A DNA stretch of 64,000 bases from Ascidiimonas sp046199005. Its GTDB lineage: Bacteria; Bacteroidota; Bacteroidia; Flavobacteriales; Flavobacteriaceae. Positions 43,995-52,284 of this stretch are shown here, in pieces. The DNA is taken from NCBI GenBank assembly GCA_046199005.1, contig CP176050.1:930001-994000 (forward strand), written 5' to 3'. The notes beneath the pieces are model-generated. The model did no database searches, was not told the DNA's origin, and saw only the letters and a list, made by a program, of their open reading frames with translations. The position numbers were made by a program, and so were the translations under genes. Position 1 is the first letter of the stretch; each line of letters begins with the position of its first letter.

Positions 43995-46406
43995 ATGGAA
44001 TCAAACACTATTTATTTGCCTATCATAATGGCAATTTTAGGACTGGTATTTATGATTATTAAATCCTCCTGGGTGAAAAAGCAGGATGCTGGTGATGAGA
44101 AAATGCAAGGTATTTCTAAAAGTATTAAGGAAGGTGCTCTTGCTTTTTTGAACGCAGAATATAGATTACTTCTGATTTTCGTGATCATAGCAGCCGTTGC
44201 CCTTGGAGCTATTTCTTATTTTGTACCAACAACCCACTGGTTGATCATTGTTGCGTTCATATTTGGAGCCTTCTTTTCGGCATTAGCTGGAAACATAGGT
44301 ATGCGTATTGCTACCGAATCTAATGTTAGAACTACTCAGGCAGCAAGAACTAGTCTTCCTCAGGCATTAAAGGTGTCTTTCTCAGGAGGAACTGTTATGG
44401 GGTTAGGAGTTGCCAGTCTTGCAGTGTTGGGATTGAGTCTTTTCTTTTTGGTTTTTGTAAAAATGTTTTTGGTTGGTACTGATTCGTTTTATGATGAAAT
44501 GACGATCGTGTTAGAAGCACTTGCAGGCTTTTCATTGGGGGCAGAATCAATCGCATTGTTTGCCAGAGTTGGTGGCGGAATTTACACGAAGGCAGCCGAC
44601 GTAGGTGCAGACCTGGTTGGTAAAGTAGAAGCAGGTATACCGGAGGATGATCCTCGAAACCCCGCAACCATCGCAGATAATGTAGGAGATAACGTAGGAG
44701 ACGTTGCAGGGATGGGTGCCGATCTTTTTGGCTCATATGTCGCAACTGTTTTAGCGTCTATGGTACTTGGTAATTATATTATTAAGGATATGACTGAGGC
44801 TGCAAACGGTAGTCAATTCTCCGATGCGTTTGGAGGTTTGGGACCTATCTTACTTCCTATTGTAATTGCTGGAGTAGGAATTATAGCTTCGATTATTGGA
44901 ACCTTTTTAATCAGAATTAAAGATAACAGTGCGAAGGAAGCACAGGTGCAATCAGCACTTAATTTGGGTAACTGGTCATCTATTATTATTACAGCGATCT
45001 CTGTATTTTTCCTTATTCGTTGGATGCTACCTGAAACTATTTCAATGAAGTTCTTTGGTGAAGGAGTGAAAGAAGTATCAAACATTAATGTATTTTATGC
45101 TACACTTATAGGTTTGGCTGTAGGTGGTCTGATTTCAGCTTTTACTGAATATTATACCGGTTTAGGTAAAAAGCCGGTACTAAATATCGTGAAGAATTCT
45201 TCAACTGGTGCTGCTACTAATATCATAGCAGGTCTTGCTACCGGAATGATCTCTACATTCTCGTCGGTACTTTTGTTTGCCGGAGCAATCTGGGGTTCTT
45301 ACGAACTAGCTGGATTCTATGGGGTGGCTATAGCAGCTTCAGCAATGATGGCAACGACAGCCATGCAATTAGCGATCGATGCTTTTGGTCCTATAGCTGA
45401 TAATGCAGGGGGAGTTGCGGAGATGAGTGAGTTACCTGATGAGGTAAGAGAACGTACAGACATTCTTGATTCTGTAGGTAATACAACTGCTGCAGTAGGT
45501 AAAGGATTCGCCATTGCCTCAGCGGCATTAACTGCATTAGCACTTTTCGCTGCTTATGTGACGTTTACCGGAATCGATGGCATTAATATCTTTAAGGCAG
45601 ATGTGCTGGCGGCTCTTTTTATCGGAGGCATGATACCGGTGGTTTTCTCTGCACTTGCCATGCAAAGTGTAGGAAAGGCTGCGATGGAAATGGTACAGGA
45701 AGTTAGAAGGCAATTCAGAGAAATACCTGGGATCCTTGAAGGTACAGGAAAACCTGATTATGCAAAGTGTGTTGAGATCTCTACAAATGCAGCTTTAAAA
45801 GAAATGTTATTACCAGGGTTGCTTACCATTGTTACTCCGGTGATCATCGGATTTGTAATGGGTGCAGAAGCATTAGGTTCCTATATGGCAGGTGTTGCCG
45901 TTTCGGGAGTGCTTTGGGCAATTTTCCAGAATAACGCAGGTGGTGCCTGGGATAATGCGAAGAAATCATTTGAAGCAGGCGTTGAGATCGATGGTGTGAT
46001 GACTTACAAAGGTTCTGACGCACATAAAGCAGCGGTTACTGGTGATACTGTTGGAGATCCTTTTAAAGACACTTCTGGTCCTTCTATGAATATACTAATT
46101 AAACTTACCTGTCTTGTAGGTCTTGTGATCGCTCCTATTTTAGGAGGTCATACTGAAACTGCAGATGTAGAGAATACAGACAACCAGGAAGTAATGATCA
46201 CCATAGAAGAAGACAGTAACGCAACGGCATACAACACTCAAAAAGAGTTGAAAGTAGAGATTATGTCGACAGAAGAAGGTGCAGCGAAAGGCGTGATCAC
46301 AACAGAAACTACTATCAACGGTGAAACTGTGATCGAAACCAAAACGGTTGAGGGAGCAACAGTTGAAGAGGTTAAAGAAAAAGTAGAGGCTCTGAGAAAG
46401 TCATAG
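43995..46406 (+). CDS. hppA: Membrane-bound ion-translocating pyrophosphatase
   Basis: Hydrolyses pyrophosphate and pumps H+ and/or Na+ across the inner membrane. 803 residues with about 16 membrane helices and the family motifs GGGIYTKAADVGADLVGK, EDDPRNPATIADNVGDNVGDVAG, and DNAGGVAEMS. The GNTTAAVGKGFA stretch has Ala where K+-independent enzymes have Lys, which points to the K+-dependent class. The last ~80 residues (rich in Glu, Thr, Val) extend past the usual end. Ends with a strong terminator. Confidence 0.94.
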   Translation: MESNTIYLPIIMAILGLVFMIIKSSWVKKQDAGDEKMQGISKSIKEGALAFLNAEYRLLLIFVIIAAVALGAISYFVPTTHWLIIVAFIFGAFFSALAGNIGMRIATESNVRTTQAARTSLPQALKVSFSGGTVMGLGVASLAVLGLSLFFLVFVKMFLVGTDSFYDEMTIVLEALAGFSLGAESIALFARVGGGIYTKAADVGADLVGKVEAGIPEDDPRNPATIADNVGDNVGDVAGMGADLFGSYVATVLASMVLGNYIIKDMTEAANGSQFSDAFGGLGPILLPIVIAGVGIIASIIGTFLIRIKDNSAKEAQVQSALNLGNWSSIIITAISVFFLIRWMLPETISMKFFGEGVKEVSNINVFYATLIGLAVGGLISAFTEYYTGLGKKPVLNIVKNSSTGAATNIIAGLATGMISTFSSVLLFAGAIWGSYELAGFYGVAIAASAMMATTAMQLAIDAFGPIADNAGGVAEMSELPDEVRERTDILDSVGNTTAAVGKGFAIASAALTALALFAAYVTFTGIDGINIFKADVLAALFIGGMIPVVFSALAMQSVGKAAMEMVQEVRRQFREIPGILEGTGKPDYAKCVEISTNAALKEMLLPGLLTIVTPVIIGFVMGAEALGSYMAGVAVSGVLWAIFQNNAGGAWDNAKKSFEAGVEIDGVMTYKGSDAHKAAVTGDTVGDPFKDTSGPSMNILIKLTCLVGLVIAPILGGHTETADVENTDNQEVMITIEEDSNATAYNTQKELKVEIMSTEEGAAKGVITTETTINGETVIETKTVEGATVEEVKEKVEALRKS

Positions 46407-46420
46407 CCTGAAAAAGATAT

Positions 46421-46457
46421 AAAAAAAGCCCCGAAATTTCAATTTCGGGGCTTTTTT
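46421..46457 (+). terminator. Terminator of hppA
   Basis: GCCCCGAAATT (46428-46438) and AATTTCGGGGC (46441-46451) with flanking A and T runs, so it could work in both directions. Confidence 0.88.
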
Positions 46458-46460
46458 ATT

Positions 46461-46556
46461 GGCACCGCCAAAGGGTTTATACTCCGAGGCTTGCCTCGAA
46501 ATTAAACGTTAGTTTCAAGCAAATGCCTCATGGGATTGCCCTGAGGTAATTTACTT
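46461..46556 (-). repeat. Interspersed ~95-bp repeat, copy 4
   Basis: Fourth copy: AAGGGTTTATACTCCGAGG, CTTGCCTCGAAATTAAACG, GGGATTGCCCTGAGG, TTTACTT. It lies between the hppA terminator and the end of the deoxynucleoside kinase gene, 14 bp beyond that gene's stop on the minus strand. Confidence 0.85.
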
Positions 46557-46570
46557 GGATTATTTAATGA

Positions 46571-47185
46571 TTAAAACAATCCGTGTAGATCTCCATCAAT
46601 ACGATTGATAATATTACCAAGATCTTCCGGATTATCCACAAAGTCCAGATTGTCTACATCTACAATGAGTAAGTTGCCTTTATCATAACTATGGATCCAG
46701 GCCTCATAACGTTCATTCAACCTGCTTAAATAATCAATAGAAATAGAGTTTTCGTATTCGCGTCCTCTTTTGTGAATCTGATTTACCAGATTGGGAATAG
46801 AACTTCTCAGATAGATCAAGAGATCGGGTGCCTGAACCAGGCTTTCCATCAGATCAAAAAGTGATTTGTAATTATTAAAATCACGGTTAGTCATCAGCCC
46901 CATGGCATGCAGGTTAGGTGCAAAGATGTGAGCATCTTCATAAATGGTTCTATCCTGAATGATCTGTTTGCCACTTTCTCTTATCTGTAGGATCTGTCGA
47001 AAGCGACTATTTAAAAAGTAGATCTGTAAATTAAAACTCCACCGTTCCATTTGATTATAAAAATCATCTAAGTATGGGTTGTCTACCACATCTTCAAAGT
47101 GAGCTTCCCAATTATAGTGTTTAGATAATAACTTGGTGAGCGTAGTTTTTCCAGCTCCAATATTTCCTGCTACTGCGACGTGCAT
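46571..47185 (-). CDS. Deoxynucleoside kinase
   Basis: Salvages deoxynucleosides to monophosphates. 204 residues of the dNK/dGK family: P-loop VAGNIGAGKTTLTKLL at residues 5-20, FEDVVDNPYLDDFY, RWSFNLQIYFLNSR, the DRTIYEDAHIFA motif, and the lid-type IHKRGREYEN. The exact nucleoside (dA, dG or dC) cannot be read from the sequence. A dispersed repeat lies just past its stop codon. Confidence 0.92.
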   Translation of the reverse strand: MHVAVAGNIGAGKTTLTKLLSKHYNWEAHFEDVVDNPYLDDFYNQMERWSFNLQIYFLNSRFRQILQIRESGKQIIQDRTIYEDAHIFAPNLHAMGLMTNRDFNNYKSLFDLMESLVQAPDLLIYLRSSIPNLVNQIHKRGREYENSISIDYLSRLNERYEAWIHSYDKGNLLIVDVDNLDFVDNPEDLGNIINRIDGDLHGLF

Positions 47186-47357
47186 GGTGATGTAAGATTT
47201 CTATTTGAGTTTTTTAATGCTTAAAATCGTAATGCGTAAATATACAAGTTCTCATCCTTTGGTTAAAAATCTAAACCTTATTTATGGGTGATTGAAGAAG
47301 AAAATTCGATGTAAGGTTATTTTTCCCTTGTCGGGATAAGTTTTTTCAAGTAGAGAA

Positions 47358-48772
47358 TCAATTCTTGGTGACTTTTTTAAGCTGCTGGAGTTGATTACGA
47401 TCATAGACTTCACCTTTATATATAAGGATATGTATTTTTTGAGTATTTCGAATAACTTCTAAAGGATTTTCATCTAACAATAATAGATCGGCAGCTTTTT
47501 GTATTTCAATAGTTCCATAGAAAGAATCTTTACGAAGAAAAGTAGCGCCATTAAAGGTAGAAGTTCGTAAAGCTTCTAAAGGTGTAAGACCTGCTTTTAC
47601 CATAGCTGCCAGTTCGTCGTGCAAGGAGATACCAGGATAAATATAGGAGTTAAAGGCACCGCAATCAGATCCGGCGAGCATAGAGATATTTGCTTGCTGT
47701 AATGCTTTCGTTAAAAGCATAAACTTCTGCTGGAGGTTTTTTCTCATCTTGTAATTTTCCTCTGTAGCATTCAGCGCCCTCTTGATTCGTCCTTCATAAG
47801 TCTTCACAAGACTGCTGTCTATGTACATGAGATATTTATCGTCTTTGTGAGCTGTCGTTTTGAGATTGCTTAGAATATTTCCAATATGTAGTGTAGGTGT
47901 CACGTAAACTTTGTTTTCTCTTAACAACTTGAAACTTTGTTGAGCATTTGCTTCGTCATAGCTTTTCATTAATGCTTCGAACGAATCCCAAAATCCTATT
48001 TCATCTTTTCGTATTTGTAATGTAATTTCATTTTCCAGTGAAGAACATCCTTTTAGTACGTAATACAAATGTTCTATGGATCCGATGCCATTTCTAATGT
48101 TTTCTTCCAGTAATACGAAAAAGGCATATGACCGGAAGTGATCATATCTCGTGCTTTCGCTTGTTTAAGTATTTCCAGATAAACCTCTCTTGAGATACTA
48201 CTATCGTAAATCTTTACAAAATCGATTTGCAAAGATTGAAGACTATCCAGTGCATCTTTCACTTTAGAAGTATCTGCTACCTCTATAGATCCTGCCCAGG
48301 TAGGTTTTATTCCATCAATTTTAGGCCCTGAGGTAAAAATCACAGGCCCCAGAAGAACACCACTTGCAATGTCTTTTCTCCATTGCAACACTTCTTTGTA
48401 GAGATCTCCTCCCGCATCCCTTATACCAGTGATTCCATTTGCAATAAACAAATTGAGAAACTCTTTGTTCGCATCGATAAGGGTATCGCCACCTCTTAAA
48501 TGTACATGGTTATCCCAAAGACCAGGAATCAAATATTTATGGGTTCCATCAATGATTTTCTTCGCATTTATGCTGGTATCAAGGGAATGATCGGATATTT
48601 TGACAATCATCTCACCATTAATTATTACATCTTTATGATACCTTATTTCTCCAGATACATAATCAATTACGTTTACATTTTGAATGGATATGTCATATTC
48701 CTCTTGAGTTGTAGCACATCCACTAATCAAAAGAATATAAATTAACGATATAGTTTTCAGCGATTTAATCAT
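47358..48772 (-). pseudogene. Lipoprotein amidohydrolase interrupted by a frameshift
   Basis: Two adjacent frames make one metal-dependent amidohydrolase. The first starts at 48772 with a lipoprotein signal (LIYILLISGC) and carries the HVHLRGG metal motif and FVKIYDS, then stops at 48074. The second carries IEHLYYVL, AGSDCGAF with the metal-binding Asp, and the LTPLEALRTSTFNGA end. Adding one base to a run of five As at 48118-48122 (five Ts in the coding strand) restores a 471-codon frame reading PFFVLLEENIRNGIGSIEHL. It is a decayed gene, a phase-variable gene, or a sequencing error in the run. Confidence 0.85.
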
Positions 48773-48923
48773 ATTTTGAATTTCAAGTAAGATAAGTATA
48801 AAAATAGTAGATAGTAGTCGGCTAGTTAGATGGAAAAGTGACATTTAGAAATTAATATGATATTTCTTACAAAAAAAGTATCAAACATAATATAAAAACC
48901 TTCTTCATATAAAAACAAATGTT

Positions 48924-48931
48924 TACATTTG
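48924..48931 (+). promoter_or_regulatory. Likely -7 box of metK
   Basis: TACATTTG matches TAnnTTTG exactly. Transcription would start just before the SAM-II-like aptamer; no clear -33 TTG is visible. Confidence 0.5.
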
Positions 48932-48939
48932 CATCAAAT

Positions 48940-48991
48940 AAGAGGAAAGATTTGACTGATTGCAACCTCTCAAAAAAAATGCTAAAGCAGC
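48940..48991 (+). promoter_or_regulatory. SAM-II-like riboswitch upstream of metK
   Basis: P1 stem AGAGG (48941-48945) with CCTCT (48966-48970), enclosing a loop that contains GATTTGACTGATTGCAA. An A-rich linker follows, then TGCTAAAGCAG. This order (GATTT..TTGCA in the loop, GCTAAA downstream forming a pseudoknot) is that of the SAM-II class; CTG in the loop can pair with CAG at the end. CTAAAG (48982-48987) can instead pair with CTTTAG just downstream, giving an alternative fold. It lies about 65 bases before metK, which makes SAM, so product feedback is expected. Confidence 0.72.
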
Positions 48992-49055
48992 TTACTTCTT
49001 TAGTATTTTTCTAAGTCTTATTCTTTCCTTCATAATTAACTATTAAATAGAATAT

Positions 49056-50312
49056 ATGTCATATTTATTTACGTCTGAATCCGTTAGTGAAGGACATCCT
49101 GATAAAATCGCAGATCAGATAAGTGATGCGTTGTTAGATAATTTTTTGGCTTTTGATCCTGAAAGTAAAGTGGCCTGTGAAACCCTCGTTACTACCGGGC
49201 AGGTAGTGCTGGCAGGAGAAGTGAAAAGCAATACCTATCTCGATGTGCAAAGTATTGCCAGAAACGTTATCAATGAAATCGGTTACACCAAGGGTGCTTA
49301 CCAGTTTAGTGGTGATTCATGCGGGGTGATCTCTTTGATTCATGAACAATCTCAGGATATTAACCAGGGAGTAGATCGTGCTACGAAGGAAGAGCAAGGA
49401 GCCGGAGATCAAGGGATGATGTTTGGTTATGCGACCAAAGAAACTGAAAATTACATGCCGCTGGCACTTGATATTTCACATAAAATTTTACAGGAACTAG
49501 CAGCCTTAAGAAGGGAAAATAAAGATATTACCTATTTGCGCCCAGACGCGAAGGCACAGGTTACTATTGAATATAATGATCAAAACGAGCCTCAGCGTAT
49601 TGAAACCATTGTGGTGTCTACACAACACGATGCATTCGATACTGATGATAATGCGATGCTGGAAAAAATCAAATCCGACATCATTAATATCTTGATCCCT
49701 AGAGTAAAAGGAAAATTCCCTGAAAAGGTGCAAGCTCTTTTTAACGATCAAATTAATTATCACATTAATCCTACGGGAAAATTTGTAATCGGTGGACCTC
49801 ACGGGGACGCGGGACTTACCGGAAGAAAAATTATTGTAGATACTTATGGAGGTAAAGGTGCTCATGGGGGTGGCGCTTTTAGCGGTAAAGACCCAAGTAA
49901 AGTAGACAGAAGTGCAGCTTACGCATCTCGTCATATTGCTAAAAACTTAGTCGCAGCCGGTGTCGCCGATGAGATTTTAGTTCAGGTGAGTTATGCTATT
50001 GGTGTAGTAGAACCTACTTCAGTATTTATAGATACATATGGTACGGCAAAGGTAAATATGACCGATGGTGAAATTGCCAAAAAAGCGCAAGAGTTATTCG
50101 ACATGAGGCCGTTCGCTATTGAAGAAAGGCTCAAGCTTAGAAATCCTATTTATTTAGAATCTGCTGCCTATGGGCACATGGGTAAAGAGCCTCGCAAAAT
50201 TACAAAAGTCTTTGAATCACCCTATAATGGAAGGGTGGAAAAAGAGGTAGAACTTTTTACATGGGAGAAATTAGATTACGTTGATAAGGTTAAAAAAGCC
50301 TTTGACTTATAG
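49056..50312 (+). CDS. metK: S-adenosylmethionine synthetase
   Basis: Makes SAM from methionine and ATP. 418 residues with the family motifs SESVSEGHPDKIADQISDAL, GAGDQGMMFGYA, GGPHGDAGLTGRKIIVDTYGG and the glycine-rich GAHGGGAFSGKDPSKVDRSAAY loop. Preceded by a SAM-II-like aptamer. No terminator is evident directly behind it, but two occur further on before metY. Confidence 0.97.
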   Translation: MSYLFTSESVSEGHPDKIADQISDALLDNFLAFDPESKVACETLVTTGQVVLAGEVKSNTYLDVQSIARNVINEIGYTKGAYQFSGDSCGVISLIHEQSQDINQGVDRATKEEQGAGDQGMMFGYATKETENYMPLALDISHKILQELAALRRENKDITYLRPDAKAQVTIEYNDQNEPQRIETIVVSTQHDAFDTDDNAMLEKIKSDIINILIPRVKGKFPEKVQALFNDQINYHINPTGKFVIGGPHGDAGLTGRKIIVDTYGGKGAHGGGAFSGKDPSKVDRSAAYASRHIAKNLVAAGVADEILVQVSYAIGVVEPTSVFIDTYGTAKVNMTDGEIAKKAQELFDMRPFAIEERLKLRNPIYLESAAYGHMGKEPRKITKVFESPYNGRVEKEVELFTWEKLDYVDKVKKAFDL

Positions 50313-50482
50313 TTTTCTAGGATCAGGTTTTAACCTAAAAATTTGGAAATCAAGATTTTGTTTTCTAATATTGATATAGAATAGTAGTAAATGAATTTGT
50401 GTATTTGCAATATGATGATGTCAAAGCCGCCTAAAGCAGCAGAGTCTTTTATTGCCTGAATACTAACCATATAAAAGTAAAA

Positions 50483-50511
50483 GCCTCTGCTCAAGCAGAG
50501 GCTTTTTTTTT
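50483..50511 (+). terminator. First terminator in the metY leader
   Basis: GCCTCTGC (50483-50490), loop TCAA, GCAGAGGC (50495-50502), nine Ts. Its 5' arm can alternatively pair with AGCAGAG at 50438-50444. Confidence 0.85.
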
Positions 50512-50648
50512 GATAGTTAAAAACCGAAAGAGATGTATTTATTTGTGGAACTCCGAAGAAAAAAAATGATTCGCTGCCTTATGTGGTATATGTGTATGTA
50601 TCCAGAACATCCTTTTCATTGCTGAAATTCCAGACAAACAAGTTACGG

Positions 50649-50685
50649 GCCCTTTCGCAGTGAATTTGCAAAAGGGCTTTTTTTT
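50649..50685 (+). terminator. Second terminator in the metY leader
   Basis: GCCCTTT (50649-50655) and AAAGGGC (50671-50677) followed by eight Ts, 38 bases before the metY start codon. Confidence 0.82.
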
Positions 50686-50722
50686 AGAAATATAAAGTAA
50701 TTAACAAATAAAATCTATTAAT

Positions 50723-52015
50723 ATGAGCAATTTAAAATTTGACACCCATGCCTTACATGCAGGTCATGATGTTACCCAAAATCAAGGTACAAGAGCTGTC
50801 CCTATTTATCAGACTACTTCTTATGTGTTTAACGATTCTGATCATGCCGCCAATCTCTTTTCTTTGGCACAACCGGGCTATATCTATACAAGATTGAATA
50901 ATCCCACCAACGATATTCTGGAGCAAAGGCTTGCAAAGTTGGAAGGAGGTATTGCAGCAGTGGTCACCGCATCGGGAACGGCAGCGATTGCCACCACACT
51001 ATTAACCTTGTTGAGAGCAGGTGACCACATCGTAGCATCAAGCAGTCTTTACGGAGGTACGTACAACCTTTTAAACGTTACCTTGCCCAGATTGGGTATC
51101 ACCACTACTTTCGTAGATCCTTCTGATGCACAAAATTTTGAAAATGCAACGAATGAAAATACACGGGCGGTTTTCATAGAATCTCTTGGAAATCCTAAAT
51201 TGGATGTCATAGATATTAAAGCAGTAGCAACTAAAACGGCTAAGTTGCAGATTCCTTTGATCGTGGACAACACGGTAGCTACTCCCGCATTGCTGAATCC
51301 TATTGAGCACGGGGCTAATATTGTTATCCATTCACTTACTAAATATATTAGTGGTAACGGTACATCGCTTGGAGGAGCAATTATAGATGCCGGTAACTTT
51401 GATTGGGGCAACGGGAAGTTCCCTGAATTTACAGAACCCTCAAAAGGATATCACGGATTGGTTTATCATGAGGTTCTAAAGGAGGCAGCCTTCATTGCAA
51501 AAGTTCGTATTGAAGGCTTAAGAGACTTTGGTGCAGCCTTGAGTCCGCTGAATGCTTTCCAGATTATTCAGGGTCTCGAAACCCTCAAGATCAGAATAAA
51601 AAAACATAGCGAGCAAGCACTTGCACTTGCAAAATGGCTGCAAGATCAGGAGGAGGTAAACTGGGTGAATTATCCGGGACTGGAAAACAGTGCTTATTAC
51701 GAATTAGCTAAGCAGTACTTGCCGGATGGTCAGAGCGGAATTTTAACATTTGGGGTTAAGGGAGGATACGAGGCTGCAAAAATTATTGCAGATGAGACAA
51801 AGATATTTTCATTGTTAGCAAATATCGGAGATACCAAATCTTTGATAATACATCCAGCCAGTACCACCCATCAACAGCTTACAGATGATCAGCAGGAAGC
51901 GACAGGCGTTAGCAAAGATCTGGTTCGTCTTTCTATTGGTCTGGAAGACATTGCAGATCTCAAAGCTGATTTAAAGCAGGCGTTAATTAAAACAAAAACA
52001 TTGGTTTCCGTTTAA
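50723..52015 (+). CDS. metY: O-acetylhomoserine sulfhydrylase
   Basis: Makes homocysteine from O-acetylhomoserine and sulfide. 430 residues of the Cys/Met-metabolism PLP family: DTHALHAGHDVTQNQGTRAVPIYQT start, TASGTAAIATTLLTLLRAGDHIV, PLIVDNTVATPALLNPIEHGA, the PLP lysine in IHSLTKYISGNGTSLGG, and HPASTTHQQLT at the end. The long insert after GG (GNFDWGNGKFPEF) is typical of the O-acetylhomoserine group rather than cystathionine synthases. Confidence 0.93.
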   Translation: MSNLKFDTHALHAGHDVTQNQGTRAVPIYQTTSYVFNDSDHAANLFSLAQPGYIYTRLNNPTNDILEQRLAKLEGGIAAVVTASGTAAIATTLLTLLRAGDHIVASSSLYGGTYNLLNVTLPRLGITTTFVDPSDAQNFENATNENTRAVFIESLGNPKLDVIDIKAVATKTAKLQIPLIVDNTVATPALLNPIEHGANIVIHSLTKYISGNGTSLGGAIIDAGNFDWGNGKFPEFTEPSKGYHGLVYHEVLKEAAFIAKVRIEGLRDFGAALSPLNAFQIIQGLETLKIRIKKHSEQALALAKWLQDQEEVNWVNYPGLENSAYYELAKQYLPDGQSGILTFGVKGGYEAAKIIADETKIFSLLANIGDTKSLIIHPASTTHQQLTDDQQEATGVSKDLVRLSIGLEDIADLKADLKQALIKTKTLVSV

Positions 52016-52090
52016 AAATTTGAAAAATGATGATGAATTCTTATAAATATGTTTAATTTGCTATTGTTAGTTCATTTACATATTAAAAAT

Positions 52091-52204
52091 GTTATAAAGA
52101 AAGGCGTAGGGACTAGACCCGAAGATGCCTTAGCAACCCTTTACTCTATAAAGAAGGTGCTACATTCTACCTTAAACCGGAAGTTTCCGGAAAGGAAAGA
52201 TAAC
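52091..52204 (+). promoter_or_regulatory. SAM-I (S-box) riboswitch before metX
   Basis: P1 GTTAT (52091) with ATAAC (52200-52204). The core is clear: AGGGACTAGACCCGAAGATG, CCTTAGCAACCCT, the AAGGTGCTACATTCTACC arm, a P4 hairpin CCGGAAGTTTCCGG, and GGAAAGATAAC closing. These match the GGGAC...GCAACC...GGTGCTA...GGAAAGAT pattern of the S-box class. It controls the metX-hom-osmC-metZ-type operon; an ORF overlapping it is spurious. Confidence 0.9.
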
Positions 52205-52284
52205 AAGAGATTTTATTTCTGTTCTATCGCTTTTCTTTTGCATTTTGATTGGATTCTAGCAGTTAGCCAACTAAATTTTAAAAG

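Larger units (their letters stand above)
50313..50722 (+). promoter_or_regulatory. Long metY leader with two tandem terminators
   Basis: 410 bp without a gene. A TGTATTTG box near 50400 could be a -7 element. Within the leader AGCAGAG (50438-50444) is complementary to the 5' arm of the first terminator, so an antiterminator can be drawn. A second independent terminator stands 24 bp before metY. The leader shares CTAAAGCAGC with the metK aptamer but lacks a P1 stem around it. Attenuation by some sulfur or methionine signal is inferred, not shown. Confidence 0.55.

Noticed and set aside
3876..46556. CRISPR array
   Set aside because: The repeats are long, dispersed over 43 kb and flanked by ordinary genes, with no spacer periodicity or cas genes.
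50389..50450. metY leader as a second SAM-II riboswitch
   Set aside because: It shares CTAAAGCAGC with the metK aptamer, but no P1 stem can be drawn around the candidate loop and the GATTT element is absent.
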